A stretch of 64,000 nucleotides of DNA from positions 1 through 64,000 of the forward strand of contig CAYVNW010000010.1 of assembly GCA_964452915.1 (NCBI GenBank), written 5' to 3'. Shown in pieces: positions 52,402 through 61,925 of the stretch. The notes under the pieces are model-generated. The model searched no databases. It was not told the origin of the DNA and worked only from the letters and a program-made list of their open reading frames with translations. A program made the translations under genes and the position numbers. Origin of the DNA: Colivivens sp964452915. GTDB lineage: Bacteria; Bacteroidota; Bacteroidia; Bacteroidales; Bacteroidaceae. Positions within the stretch are counted from its first letter, which is position 1. Each line of letters starts with the position of its first letter.

Positions 52402-55098
52402 TCATTCACTTATAAGATAATTTCCTTCCGGAGTCTCACCCTCGGCTGATACGAATATTTGCTTAGCTGACGAATTATTATAGAACTCAATCTTAGCATT
52501 ACCCTTGGCGTCGGTCTTCACATTAGCATCCCAATAAAGCGTACGCCTGAAATCCTCTGTCGGCGGCAACACACTGTAGTCTTCCATTTCAAATTTAGTT
52601 GGCTTGTTATAACCATAGAAATGAGACTTTCTGAGTCCTTTCTCTTTGAAATAGAAAAGCGGGTGTGTGTAGACGAACGCAATAACAGGGTTCAGGGAAT
52701 AAATGTCTGTCGACTCTATGTAGTGATACAGCACGCTTACATTATCAGTAAAATAGACCGACTTTACCTCATTGAGGAAATCGGGCCGTTCAATGACACC
52801 AGCCCTGTTGTTCGTTCGTTTGAAATTGAACTTAGTACGAGTAAAGTTAGTTATGGTGCAGAACATGTTATTCACGATCCACACAATCGGGCGGCGGTCG
52901 TAGGTCAGGCCGTCACGATAACAGATAATCGGTTTCTCACCCGACGTGTTATACAGTTCGTCTCTCTGCATTTCATTCTCAACACGGCTCACAATTCCTT
53001 CTTCCTCGCCTTCCTCCAAGACTCCGCCCTCTGTCGGCTTAACGTATACCATATCGTCAACAAGTGGGTCAGACTTTCCGTCAATCAAACTGTTTTTGCT
53101 CTTCAGCCAATCATCGAACGTAGGAATATCCCTTCCCTCATCGGCGATCTGGTCTGCATAAGTGTCACAATCATAGTAAACTAAAGCCGTCTTCTGTGCC
53201 TGGTCTTCATCGAACCACGTCACATGTTCGTCGCCCAGGATTCTTCGCGACCGGATCTTCACGGTCGGCAACACATGCGTCTTCTTAGTTATGCTGACAT
53301 ACTCTTCATCTTCCGGCTCTTTATCTGATTCTTTGAAAAAATTGCTTTCGCCTACAGGGATAGTGCGCAACTCATATGGCGAGAGCATACGCATAGCAGG
53401 CGAAAAATTACGATCGATGGTAATTATATAATCCTCTGCCTTTCCGTCTTTCTTCGATTTGATTTGCAACGACCAGTCATCATAGCATTCAGGCAACTGG
53501 AATGAATAACGGCCTATACTGTCGGTCGATGTTTTTCCCGACATCGATTCACCTTTCCGATTAAACAAGTATGCTGTAAGATCTACATTATCAAGACTGC
53601 GCTTTTTGCCGACAGATAATAATTTGCCAAACAAATAAAGTCCGTCCTCTACCGGTTCACTCTTTTCGAGCCGTCTCAGACCTGCCATCAGATTCCAATC
53701 ATAGCGTCTCCATCCTTGGGTCATCATCAACAAATCAGCGGCACGGCGATGTTCTTCGTCGTCAGCCTCAAAATAATAATCCGGTGAATCTATATAGCCT
53801 CCTAAGTCACTTGTCAGCAGCATCCACGTCTTCATGTTGCCTTCACTACCGTTAACCGTTGTTGCTGCATCCATGGCAGAGAATGATATGGAAGAATTAG
53901 GTGCCGACTTGATATTGACCGATATCGTGCCGCATGGAGTGATACTCTTCTGTTCGGTAGTTATATAAATACTGTCCGACTCATTTGCATACGGATATAT
54001 AAAAAACAGTCTTTCCGACACAATCTGTCCGTTCGAATCAAATACGGTTAGTTGGTTTACTCCCTGAGGCAGAGAATACCGGCTGAACTGCTTTTCGATT
54101 TTTGCTTGGGCAGTCATGGTGTCACAAGCCACAATATTGCCGTTGTGAATGACCGCATATCCGAGCATTCTGCCCTGAACAGATGGCGAACTATTGATTA
54201 TCACGCTAATGACATCTTCATCTAAAGCATCCAATTGCATAGTACATCCGTCAGTTTTAGCTGCAGGCAGTTCATATTCATGCGATTTGCCGTTTACTTT
54301 GGTTTGCAGGTATTTTTTCTCACCGTTTGCGACAAGTTCAAACATGCCCCTACCCGACTCATCGGTTTCCACATCACATATTTTCGTTTTGTTGGCATCG
54401 AGCAGTGCACCATTTATTTTTCTGCGGTATCCGTTCTCATCGGTGACTACAAATGCCACACGTCCTTTCAACCCTTGTACCAAGTCACCACCTTCCGGAT
54501 AGAACTTCACACTGCTGCGATTCAAGTCGCTCGTTGATTCCACCATCTTTCCGTTTTCGTCAACACGTGTATTAGGCAGTCGGTTGCGGAACCCCGATTT
54601 GTCTATTACCGGTTTTGAATAATCACCATCGTTCTTCGGGGCGTTGAAGATAGGGAACACACGAGAGAACACAGCTGATGTTCCCCAGTTTGTCATGTAG
54701 CGGGTAAAAGCCCTCACTTCATAAAATCCGCTCAAGCCTATTATACTATCGAGTCGTATGTCGCCTTCAGCCTCACCGTCTACTACTTTAAGGGTGCGGC
54801 GTTCACATACATCACCGGATGGGTTCACCAATTCAACATACAAGACCTTGCTGATATTTGACTTCTGTCCGTTGTCCATACGGTTCAAGTAAGCCTTAAA
54901 CCTTATTGTTTCACCACGGAAATAACCTGTATTATCAAAATGAAGATACACTTTCTCTTGTGGTGCTGCCTGATTAAACAGCATTGCATGGCGTATATAC
55001 GTCAGTATGTTGTTCACATCACTATTTTGCGACATTTCCTGGGCACGCATTGGACATGCGTACGCCATCAATAACAATATAATAAATAAATTCCTCAT
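52402..55098 (-). CDS. Large exported macroglobulin-like (MG2) protein
   Basis: 898 residues. Signal peptide ending near CPMRAQ. An early segment (EKVYLHFDNTGYFRGETIRFKAYL) is the MG2-type domain found in alpha-2-macroglobulin-like and Bacteroidota outer-membrane proteins; further beta domains follow, with a carboxypeptidase-regulatory-like region (about 490-560). No thioester motif (CxEQ) and no barrel, so not a protease inhibitor of the classical kind. Family known only as conserved, probably outer-membrane or periplasmic. Function unknown. Confidence 0.75.
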   Translation of the reverse strand: MRNLFIILLLMAYACPMRAQEMSQNSDVNNILTYIRHAMLFNQAAPQEKVYLHFDNTGYFRGETIRFKAYLNRMDNGQKSNISKVLYVELVNPSGDVCERRTLKVVDGEAEGDIRLDSIIGLSGFYEVRAFTRYMTNWGTSAVFSRVFPIFNAPKNDGDYSKPVIDKSGFRNRLPNTRVDENGKMVESTSDLNRSSVKFYPEGGDLVQGLKGRVAFVVTDENGYRRKINGALLDANKTKICDVETDESGRGMFELVANGEKKYLQTKVNGKSHEYELPAAKTDGCTMQLDALDEDVISVIINSSPSVQGRMLGYAVIHNGNIVACDTMTAQAKIEKQFSRYSLPQGVNQLTVFDSNGQIVSERLFFIYPYANESDSIYITTEQKSITPCGTISVNIKSAPNSSISFSAMDAATTVNGSEGNMKTWMLLTSDLGGYIDSPDYYFEADDEEHRRAADLLMMTQGWRRYDWNLMAGLRRLEKSEPVEDGLYLFGKLLSVGKKRSLDNVDLTAYLFNRKGESMSGKTSTDSIGRYSFQLPECYDDWSLQIKSKKDGKAEDYIITIDRNFSPAMRMLSPYELRTIPVGESNFFKESDKEPEDEEYVSITKKTHVLPTVKIRSRRILGDEHVTWFDEDQAQKTALVYYDCDTYADQIADEGRDIPTFDDWLKSKNSLIDGKSDPLVDDMVYVKPTEGGVLEEGEEEGIVSRVENEMQRDELYNTSGEKPIICYRDGLTYDRRPIVWIVNNMFCTITNFTRTKFNFKRTNNRAGVIERPDFLNEVKSVYFTDNVSVLYHYIESTDIYSLNPVIAFVYTHPLFYFKEKGLRKSHFYGYNKPTKFEMEDYSVLPPTEDFRRTLYWDANVKTDAKGNAKIEFYNNSSAKQIFVSAEGETPEGNYLISE

Positions 55099-55227
55099 GC
55101 ACTCCAGATTTTATAATGCTTGCCCTTTATTTGCATCTCGTTCCGTAACATATCAATTCTGAACCCTTTGTATTGTAAATAATGTAAATCCGCAAATGGA
55201 CATGCATTGCGGCCGATGTAAATCTTC

Positions 55228-55260
55228 AAAAAAAGAGTCCTCCACACAGGATGACTCTTA
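55228..55260 (-). terminator. Terminator after the Hc1-like gene
   Basis: Minus strand AAGAGTCATCC and GGAGGACTCTT pair (one mismatch, 5-nt loop), followed by seven T in all. It ends the transcript of the histone-like gene before the macroglobulin-like gene. Confidence 0.8.
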
Positions 55261-55285
55261 TTCTGGATAATTAGAATCGCAATAA

Positions 55286-55456
55286 TTATTTCTTTGCAGC
55301 AGCGATAGAAACCTTGCGATATTCCTTTCCAAGTTTCTCAAGTACGAGAGTGTTCTTACGTACACGAGCAGCAGCAGCTTTGTTAGTCTTGCTTTTCTCA
55401 AGATCTTCAGTAAGAGCTTTTATTGCCTCACTCATCTTTTCGATTAATTCTTCCAT
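55286..55456 (-). CDS. Histone H1-like DNA-binding protein (Hc1 type)
   Basis: 56 residues, a small gene easily overlooked. The N-terminal half is acidic and helical (MEELIEKMSEAIKALTEDLE), the rest basic and Ala-rich (NKAAAARVRK, EYRKVSIAAAKK), the typical form of the Hc1-like proteins encoded in most Bacteroidota. It likely binds DNA as part of the nucleoid. It has its own consensus promoter and terminator, so it is a monocistronic and probably well-expressed unit. Confidence 0.85.
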   Translation of the reverse strand: MEELIEKMSEAIKALTEDLEKSKTNKAAAARVRKNTLVLEKLGKEYRKVSIAAAKK

Positions 55457-55508
55457 TTTTGAACAATTGTTTAAAAGTTAATATTATTACGCTTGCGCTA
55501 AGCATGGG

Positions 55509-55539
55509 CAAAGGTAACAAATGTCTTTAAAATGACAAA
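55509..55539 (-). promoter_or_regulatory. Promoter of the Hc1-like gene
   Basis: Minus strand TTTG (55539-55536), 19 bp, TACCTTTG (55516-55509). Full consensus, in keeping with strong expression. Confidence 0.8.
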
Positions 55540-55617
55540 ACCATTGCATTATTTTTTTTAAAATATATCTCAAAATGACTGTAGTATGTGTTATTTTTTA
55601 TTGAGTGGCATCAGTTA

Positions 55618-56769
55618 CTACACTCTTTGCTTAAAATCTTCATAGGAAAAACGTTTCCACTCCATAAGCGACATTCCTTTACGGATATATATATCCGGTA
55701 GCGGCATTCCATTGAAAGTATTAGTCTTCACCATCGAATAAATTGCCATATCTCCAAACACTATCTCATCGCCTTCCGACAATTCATGATCGGACTGATA
55801 CAGCCCTATGATGTCGCCCGACAGACACGTAGGTCCGCCAAAACGATACACATACTTACCAGTAAGGCTACTGCCATCATATAGACTGATTCCTTTATTA
55901 ATTACAGGAGGTGTATAAGGCATCTCTATCACATCGGGCATGTGGCAAGCAGCCGAAGCCGACAAAATGACATTGCATATTCCGTCCTCCTCCATAGGTT
56001 GTACGTCGAGCACTTTACAATGCAATTCACCGGCATTCAACGCAACTGCTTCCCCTGGTTCCAAATATACTTGTAATCCATAATGCCTCTGCATTCTCGT
56101 AATACATTCTTCCAAGAGTGGAACATCATAATCCGGCCTTGTTATATGGTGACCGCCACCAAAGTTTATCCACTTCATATCAGGCAGATATCTGCTGAAT
56201 TTCTGTTCAACCGCATCGAGGGTGACCTTCAAATCATCTGAATTTTGTTCGCAGAGTGTATGAAAATGCAATCCGTCGAGTAAACGGTATTCACCCTCGC
56301 TTAAATTCACAAAATCAGCCAAACGTACTCCGAGTCTACTGCCCGGAGCACACGGATCGTAAATAGCATGTCCCTTCTGTGTCGAGCATTCAGGATTGAT
56401 CCGCAACCCGATTTGCACTCCATGTTTTTTTACCTTATGACCATACAGACTCAACTGCCTGCGTGAATTGAATACAATATGGTCACAGAGTCTGCTAAGT
56501 TCTTTGATGTCCTCTTCCTTATATGCCGGAGAAAATACATGATTCTCACTATCAGGCATTTCTTCATGACAGAGCCGAGCCTCAAACAGTCCGGATGATG
56601 TGGCACCAGTAATGTATTTGGCTATCAACGGATACAACGCATAGCAACTGAAACACTTTTGTGCCATCAGAATCTTGCATCCGGTCCTGTCGATTACTCC
56701 TTTTAAAATCTGCAGATTATGCTCAATCCGACCGGCATCGATAATGAAATATGGATTTTCGCCGTTCAT
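55618..56769 (-). CDS. nspC: Carboxy(nor)spermidine decarboxylase
   Basis: 383 residues, alanine-racemase-type PLP fold. PLP lysine in KILMAQKCFS (K38); HTLCEQNSDDL, GGGHHITRPDYD and EPGEAV are NspC features. It decarboxylates carboxyspermidine to spermidine; the Bacteroides thetaiotaomicron homologue is needed for spermidine synthesis. It overlaps the preceding dehydrogenase by one base. Last gene of the polyamine cluster. Confidence 0.92.
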   Translation of the reverse strand: MNGENPYFIIDAGRIEHNLQILKGVIDRTGCKILMAQKCFSCYALYPLIAKYITGATSSGLFEARLCHEEMPDSENHVFSPAYKEEDIKELSRLCDHIVFNSRRQLSLYGHKVKKHGVQIGLRINPECSTQKGHAIYDPCAPGSRLGVRLADFVNLSEGEYRLLDGLHFHTLCEQNSDDLKVTLDAVEQKFSRYLPDMKWINFGGGHHITRPDYDVPLLEECITRMQRHYGLQVYLEPGEAVALNAGELHCKVLDVQPMEEDGICNVILSASAACHMPDVIEMPYTPPVINKGISLYDGSSLTGKYVYRFGGPTCLSGDIIGLYQSDHELSEGDEIVFGDMAIYSMVKTNTFNGMPLPDIYIRKGMSLMEWKRFSYEDFKQRV

Positions 56770-58028
56770 TAGTCTACAAGCACTGGATGTTCATCAACCT
56801 TCCACGGCAGTCCCCATTTATTGAGGGCATCCATAAACGGATCGGGGTCGAACTCGTCTACAGTGAATACGCCACTACGTTTCCAAATGCCCGACATCAC
56901 GAGCGAAGTGCCAATCATAGCCGGAACACCTGTTGTGTAGGAAATGGCTTGTGAACCCACTTCCTTATAGCACTCCTGATGGTCGCACACATTATATATA
57001 TAAAGAGATCTTTCCTTTCCATCTTTAACCCCTGTAAAAATACAACCTATATTTGTTTTTCCCACTGTACGCGGTCCAAGTGAAGCCGGATCAGGCAATA
57101 AGGCACGGAGGAACTGGATTGGTACAATCTGATGTCCTTCGAATTCAACAGGTTCTGTACCAAGCATACCAACATCTTCCAGACAACGCATATGCGTCAG
57201 ATAACTGTCACCAAACGTCATGAAGAACCGTATTCGTTTCACTCCAGGTATGTTTCTCGCAAGCGATTCAATTTCCTCATGATGCAAAAGGTACATGTCC
57301 TTAACGCCGACTTCATCAAAATTGTACTTACGATGAATTTCCATTGGTTTTGTCTCAATCCAATGGCCATCTTCCCAATATGAACCATTAGCACTCACTT
57401 CACGCAAATTGATTTCCGGATTGAAGTTGGTAGCAAAAGGATAGCCATGATCACCACCATTGCAATCCAATATATCTATAGTGTGAATCTCGTCAAAGTA
57501 GTGTTTCTGCGCATAAGCCGTAAAAACGCTTGTAACTCCGGGATCGAATCCTGAGCCCAGCAATGCAGTTATTCCGGCGTCCTCATAACGCTTTTGGTAT
57601 GCCCACTGCCATGAATAGTCGAAATACGCGGTGAACCCCTTTTCCTTACAACGTTTCTCATACACTGCACGCCACTTCGGATCATTAGTGTCCTCGCACT
57701 CATAATTAGCTGTGTCGACATAATCCACCTTCGTTTTCAAGCATGCATCCATAATCGTAAGATCTTGGTATGGCAGAGCAAGGTTTAATACGATATCAGG
57801 CTTGACATTGTTGATAAGGCTGACCAACTCGTCCACATTGTCCGCGTCGACACGTGCCGTAGTTATCTGAGCTTTTGTCTTACCATCAAGTTTTGCCTTC
57901 AAGGCATCACACTTACTTACAGTACGGCTCGCAATGCATATTTCGTTGAATACATCTGAATTTTGAGCACACTTTTGGATTGCAACTCCTGCAACTCCAC
58001 CACATCCGATTACAAGTACTTTTCCCAT
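56769..58028 (-). CDS. Carboxy(nor)spermidine dehydrogenase (saccharopine dehydrogenase family)
   Basis: 419 residues. N-terminal Rossmann loop VLVIGCGGVAGVAIQK, then CIASRTVSKCDALK and DYVDTANYE as in the saccharopine dehydrogenase family. It condenses putrescine with aspartate semialdehyde and reduces the imine to carboxyspermidine, the substrate of the next enzyme. Placement beside nspC makes this much likelier than lysine metabolism. It starts 30 bp after speB. Confidence 0.9.
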   Translation of the reverse strand: MGKVLVIGCGGVAGVAIQKCAQNSDVFNEICIASRTVSKCDALKAKLDGKTKAQITTARVDADNVDELVSLINNVKPDIVLNLALPYQDLTIMDACLKTKVDYVDTANYECEDTNDPKWRAVYEKRCKEKGFTAYFDYSWQWAYQKRYEDAGITALLGSGFDPGVTSVFTAYAQKHYFDEIHTIDILDCNGGDHGYPFATNFNPEINLREVSANGSYWEDGHWIETKPMEIHRKYNFDEVGVKDMYLLHHEEIESLARNIPGVKRIRFFMTFGDSYLTHMRCLEDVGMLGTEPVEFEGHQIVPIQFLRALLPDPASLGPRTVGKTNIGCIFTGVKDGKERSLYIYNVCDHQECYKEVGSQAISYTTGVPAMIGTSLVMSGIWKRSGVFTVDEFDPDPFMDALNKWGLPWKVDEHPVLVD

Positions 58029-58058
58029 GTTTCGAATATTACTTTTGTTCTTCTTTTA

Positions 58059-58919
58059 TTATATGTTCAAACTTAATAGCATTTCTCTCACAGCCTTACA
58101 TGCCACGGCTGTAGACACCCCGCTCTGATCAAGTGTAGGTGCCAATTCGGTCATATCAAGTCCCACGATGTTTAACCGTGAGCCGACTAAAGACATCGCT
58201 GATCTCAACTGCTCGAAACTTACGCCTCCTGCCTCAGGCGTGCCTGTTCCTGGAAAGACCGATGGGTCGAGCACATCCAAGTCGATTGTAAAGTAGACCG
58301 GTATTCGGTTTTCCGACATTCTGCTTACAAGTGGGTCAAGACCTTCAAATCCGAACTTATGCATATCGGTGTGTCCCGACATTGCCCACACAAATTCCGA
58401 TCTATCGCCCGAACGTATGCCAAACTGATGAATTCTTCCATCACCAATTATGTCGTGACAGCGACGGAGCACACATGCATGTGACAATTCAACTCCGAGA
58501 TAATCCTGCCGCAAGTCGGCATGAGCATCAAAATGTACGATGTGCACATCCGGATATTTCTTATGGACCTCACGGAAAGCGCCTAATGTGACAAGATGCT
58601 CCCCGCCTATCATAAATGGTATTTTGTCGTCATGAAGAATGACAGAAGTCCGCTCGGATATTGCATCAAGTGCCATCTGTGCCGATCCCATTGGCAATTC
58701 GATGTCGCCTGAATCAAACACCTTTATTTCTTCAAGCGATTTATCCAGATACGGGGAGTAAGTCTCCAACCCATACGACTCATGACGTATGGCAGCACTG
58801 CCAAAACGTGCGCCGGGGCGGTAGCTGGTTGTGGAATCAAACGGAGCTCCGAACAACACGACTTTTGCATCAGTGTATCCGGCATCACAGCCTATGAAGG
58901 TTTCAACATTCTTTTGCAT
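58059..58919 (-). CDS. speB: Agmatinase-like ureohydrolase SpeB
   Basis: 286 residues from the ATG at 58919, 4 bp after the speE stop; upstream ATGs at 58943 and 58958 would overlap speE. Mn-binding motifs GGEHLVTLG, HFDAHADLR and TIDLDVLDPS are complete. It splits agmatine to putrescine and urea. Many Bacteroidales use the N-carbamoylputrescine route instead, so an agmatinase here is worth noting. Another ureohydrolase substrate cannot be excluded. Confidence 0.88.
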   Translation of the reverse strand: MQKNVETFIGCDAGYTDAKVVLFGAPFDSTTSYRPGARFGSAAIRHESYGLETYSPYLDKSLEEIKVFDSGDIELPMGSAQMALDAISERTSVILHDDKIPFMIGGEHLVTLGAFREVHKKYPDVHIVHFDAHADLRQDYLGVELSHACVLRRCHDIIGDGRIHQFGIRSGDRSEFVWAMSGHTDMHKFGFEGLDPLVSRMSENRIPVYFTIDLDVLDPSVFPGTGTPEAGGVSFEQLRSAMSLVGSRLNIVGLDMTELAPTLDQSGVSTAVACKAVREMLLSLNI

Positions 58920-58923
58920 GGAC

Positions 58924-59793
58924 TCAAATTTTACCTTCAGCATGTTCCATCTTTGCAAGCATACGTTCTACGTAGGCAGGCAATGCGAAACATCCCTTGT
59001 GCAGATTTGTTGTATAGTAATTAGTCTCAATGCCCCTTGCGTTCCATCTGTCCGCATTCAAGTCGTCAACAGGATGATATTTTTTTGAGGCATAGCCAAA
59101 AAGCCAATAGCCAGACGGATATGTCGGTATATGCGCTTGATATACCCTGCTTATCGGGAAGCATTCCACGATACGCTTATGCGCTTTCATCGTCTCCATC
59201 CTGTCTTCCGCATAAAACGGTGACTGATGCTGATTGACCATTATGCCATCCGGCTTAAGTGCTTTGTAACACGAGCCGTAAAACTCACGAGAGAGCAGGC
59301 TTTCACCGGGTCCGTAGAATCCGGCAGAGTCAACTATAATGACATCATATTCACCTATTATGTGACGTACATACCTGAGAGCATTTTGTGTGTAAATAGT
59401 TACTTTAGGATCATCAAGTCCACTCGCAGAGAATGGCAAATACTTCTTTGCCGCTTCCACTACACCTACGTTCACCTCTACCATGTCAATGCGTTCTACC
59501 TCAGGATATTTCAGCAGCTCCCGTACTACACCGCCATCACCTGCACCAAATACCAATATCTTGCACGGATTAGAATGAACAGCCATCGGTATATGCGTCA
59601 TCATCTCATGATATATGAATTCGTCGCGTTCGGTCATCACTATATAGCCATCGGCGGTCAGTACACGTCCATATTCTAATGACTCAAAAATATCAATGCG
59701 ATTGTGATCGTTCTCTTCTGAGAATAGATGTCTGTTCACCTTCAAGGAAAACTTCACATCTTCCGTATGCATCTCTGAAAACCAAAATTCCAT
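58924..59793 (-). CDS. speE: Spermidine synthase-like aminopropyltransferase SpeE
   Basis: 289 residues. LVFGAGDGGVVRELLKYPEVERIDMVEV is the decarboxy-SAM binding site, and DVIIVDSAGFYGPGESL follows. The usual DSTDP-like signature reads DSAGFYG, so the acceptor site differs from standard spermidine synthases. No speD lies in the window. The acceptor might be putrescine, agmatine or another amine. Confidence 0.85.
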   Translation of the reverse strand: MEFWFSEMHTEDVKFSLKVNRHLFSEENDHNRIDIFESLEYGRVLTADGYIVMTERDEFIYHEMMTHIPMAVHSNPCKILVFGAGDGGVVRELLKYPEVERIDMVEVNVGVVEAAKKYLPFSASGLDDPKVTIYTQNALRYVRHIIGEYDVIIVDSAGFYGPGESLLSREFYGSCYKALKPDGIMVNQHQSPFYAEDRMETMKAHKRIVECFPISRVYQAHIPTYPSGYWLFGYASKKYHPVDDLNADRWNARGIETNYYTTNLHKGCFALPAYVERMLAKMEHAEGKI

Positions 59794-59806
59794 TGTTACG
59801 ATTAAA

Positions 59807-61267
59807 TTAGTAGATTGTTGCCTCCTTTATCACATTCAAATATTCTATCTTCGGATCTTCCGGACCAGTCATCGAGCATCCTTTCTCTTTAGCATAGATG
59901 ATGTAGTCAATTATCTCTTGTGTGATCCTTTCTCCAGGAGCGAGTATTGGTATGCCAGGAGGATAGCTCATAACAAATTCTGTACATATTCGTCCATTGG
60001 TTTCCTTTATAGGAATCATCTCTTCTTTCGGGGCATAAAATGCCTCTTGCGGACTCATGACTACCGACGGATTGATATATTCGTGGTCTAACAACCCGGT
60101 ACGGTCGCGTTTATAACGACGTCGTATGTCGTAAAGAGCACTCACAAGCCGCTCGATTTCTCTCATTCTGTCACCTATGGATATGTATGCTAATGTGTTG
60201 CCAATATCACCCAATTCCATTTGGATGTCATATTCGTCTCTTAACAAGTCGTAGACTTCAATGCCGGCAAGTCCGACATCGAGTGTGAATACGGTCAACT
60301 TTGTCTTATCGAAATCATAAATAGAATCACCATTTATAAGTTCCTCACCATAGGCATAGTAATCACCAATCTTGTTAATCTCTGTCCGTGCATAGTCCGC
60401 CATCTCGACAACTTGTCTGAATGCCTCCTTGCCCCTAAGAGCGAGATTCCTTCGCGATATGTCGAGCGAGGCAAGCAACAAATACGAGGCGCTGGTTGTC
60501 TGCATAAGGTTTATCACTTGCCTGACGTATCCTGCGCCTACTGCTGCACTGGTCAACAAAATACTGCTCTGAGTGAGGCTGCCGCCCGACTTGTGCATTG
60601 ATACGCACGACATATCCGCACCCGCTGCCATAGCTGATATTGGCATGTCCTCACCAAAAGAAAAATGTGTACCGTGTGCTTCGTCAACCAATACAAGCAT
60701 ATTATGCGCATGGGCAAGCTCCACAATTTTCTTTAAGTTACTACAGATTCCATAGTATGTAGGATTGTTCACTAAAATAGCCACAGCATCGGGATTTTCC
60801 TCAATCGCCTTCTCCACTTGCGATATCTTCATTCCCAAAGCAATACCCAAGCGGTTGTCAACATCGGGATTGACATATATAGGGGTGGCGCCATTTAATA
60901 CAAGCGCATTTATTACACATCGATGTACATTGCGGGGAAGTATTATTTTCTCGCCCTTTTTCGACGCAGTCAGCACCATGGCTTGGACGGCCGATGTTGT
61001 TCCGCCAACCATCAAAAACGCATGCGCTGCGCCAAAAGCCTCGGCAGCCAAGTCCTCAGCCTCCTTTATTACGGAGATCGGATGACAAAGGTTATCCAAC
61101 GGCTTCATGGAATTTACATCAAGTTCTACACACTGCTTTCCCAGGAGTTTTACGAGTTCTGGGTTGCCACGACCTCTTTTATGTCCTGGCACGTCAAAAG
61201 GAACCACTCTGTTCCTCCTGAACTCTACGAGAGCCTCATAGATTGGGGCATATGCTTGATTACCCAA
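59807..61267 (-). CDS. Orn/Lys/Arg decarboxylase, probable arginine decarboxylase
   Basis: 486 residues, aspartate-aminotransferase fold (class III decarboxylase, short biosynthetic form). DEAHGTHFSFGE and the PLP lysine in SMHKSGGSLTQS are clear. The C-terminal domain ends in MSYPPGIPILAPGE. It opens a cluster with agmatinase, which supports arginine as substrate (giving agmatine). A lysine decarboxylase is the alternative. Confidence 0.88.
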   Translation of the reverse strand: MGNQAYAPIYEALVEFRRNRVVPFDVPGHKRGRGNPELVKLLGKQCVELDVNSMKPLDNLCHPISVIKEAEDLAAEAFGAAHAFLMVGGTTSAVQAMVLTASKKGEKIILPRNVHRCVINALVLNGATPIYVNPDVDNRLGIALGMKISQVEKAIEENPDAVAILVNNPTYYGICSNLKKIVELAHAHNMLVLVDEAHGTHFSFGEDMPISAMAAGADMSCVSMHKSGGSLTQSSILLTSAAVGAGYVRQVINLMQTTSASYLLLASLDISRRNLALRGKEAFRQVVEMADYARTEINKIGDYYAYGEELINGDSIYDFDKTKLTVFTLDVGLAGIEVYDLLRDEYDIQMELGDIGNTLAYISIGDRMREIERLVSALYDIRRRYKRDRTGLLDHEYINPSVVMSPQEAFYAPKEEMIPIKETNGRICTEFVMSYPPGIPILAPGERITQEIIDYIIYAKEKGCSMTGPEDPKIEYLNVIKEATIY

Positions 61268-61383
61268 TTTCTTAACTTACGTTTTGTTTGCTTGTTTGTA
61301 TTAATTACTTTTTACTTACACTAGTCCTATTGCGATATACTAAACCGATACCATTTTTAGGCTTCGACTCGTTTTGCAGACGG

Positions 61384-61391
61384 CAAATTTA
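61384..61391 (-). promoter_or_regulatory. Possible promoter of the polyamine cluster
   Basis: Minus strand TAAATTTG (61391-61384) followed by C, about 115 bp before the decarboxylase ATG. No well-spaced -33 element. The A/T-rich leader shows no riboswitch I recognise. Confidence 0.4.
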
Positions 61392-61496
61392 CAAAAAATA
61401 TCATTGCCAATCACATTCAGACGTAAATAAAAGTGAGTCACGAATCATTATCTGCATTGAATGCCGTTTTTTTATATAAAAGAATACACCTCCACG

Positions 61497-61895
61497 TCAT
61501 TTGCCTGCGGTTGGTGCAAGCTTGGCATCTGCCTTTTGCTGGAATTTTGCCTCTTTAACAATGAAGCGTTCGTGTGTTCCCTCACCAATCAACCCACACT
61601 GGTCTGATACGGTTACTTTGAACGTTAACTTTCTGTTATTGATTTCGGTCAACTCACATTCACATTCCACGTTCATTCCTAATGGAGTCGGGGCAACATG
61701 TGATATGTCCAATCGCGTTCCGACCGTTCCACTACCTTCTTCTAAATATGCGGCAACACACTCCATACATGTCTGTTCTATTAATGCCGCCATCATTGGG
61801 GTTGCGTACACTCTCAGTGTTCCGCTCTTTACGTTACACGCAAGTTTATCCTCGGTAACTACCGACTGTACCTTATTCTTCAATCCAATTTTCAT
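61497..61895 (-). CDS. Hot-dog fold thioesterase
   Basis: 132 residues. TPMMAALIEQTCMECVAAYLEEGSGTVGT and GEGTHERFIVKEAKF match the fluoroacetyl-CoA thioesterase-like (FlK) hot-dog family. Such enzymes hydrolyse acyl-CoA thioesters; most homologues have no assigned substrate. It lies 30 bp after the M48 protease and is probably cotranscribed with it. Confidence 0.8.
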   Translation of the reverse strand: MKIGLKNKVQSVVTEDKLACNVKSGTLRVYATPMMAALIEQTCMECVAAYLEEGSGTVGTRLDISHVAPTPLGMNVECECELTEINNRKLTFKVTVSDQCGLIGEGTHERFIVKEAKFQQKADAKLAPTAGK

Positions 61896-61925
61896 CGTAT
61901 ACCTTATTATATATTATATATATCT

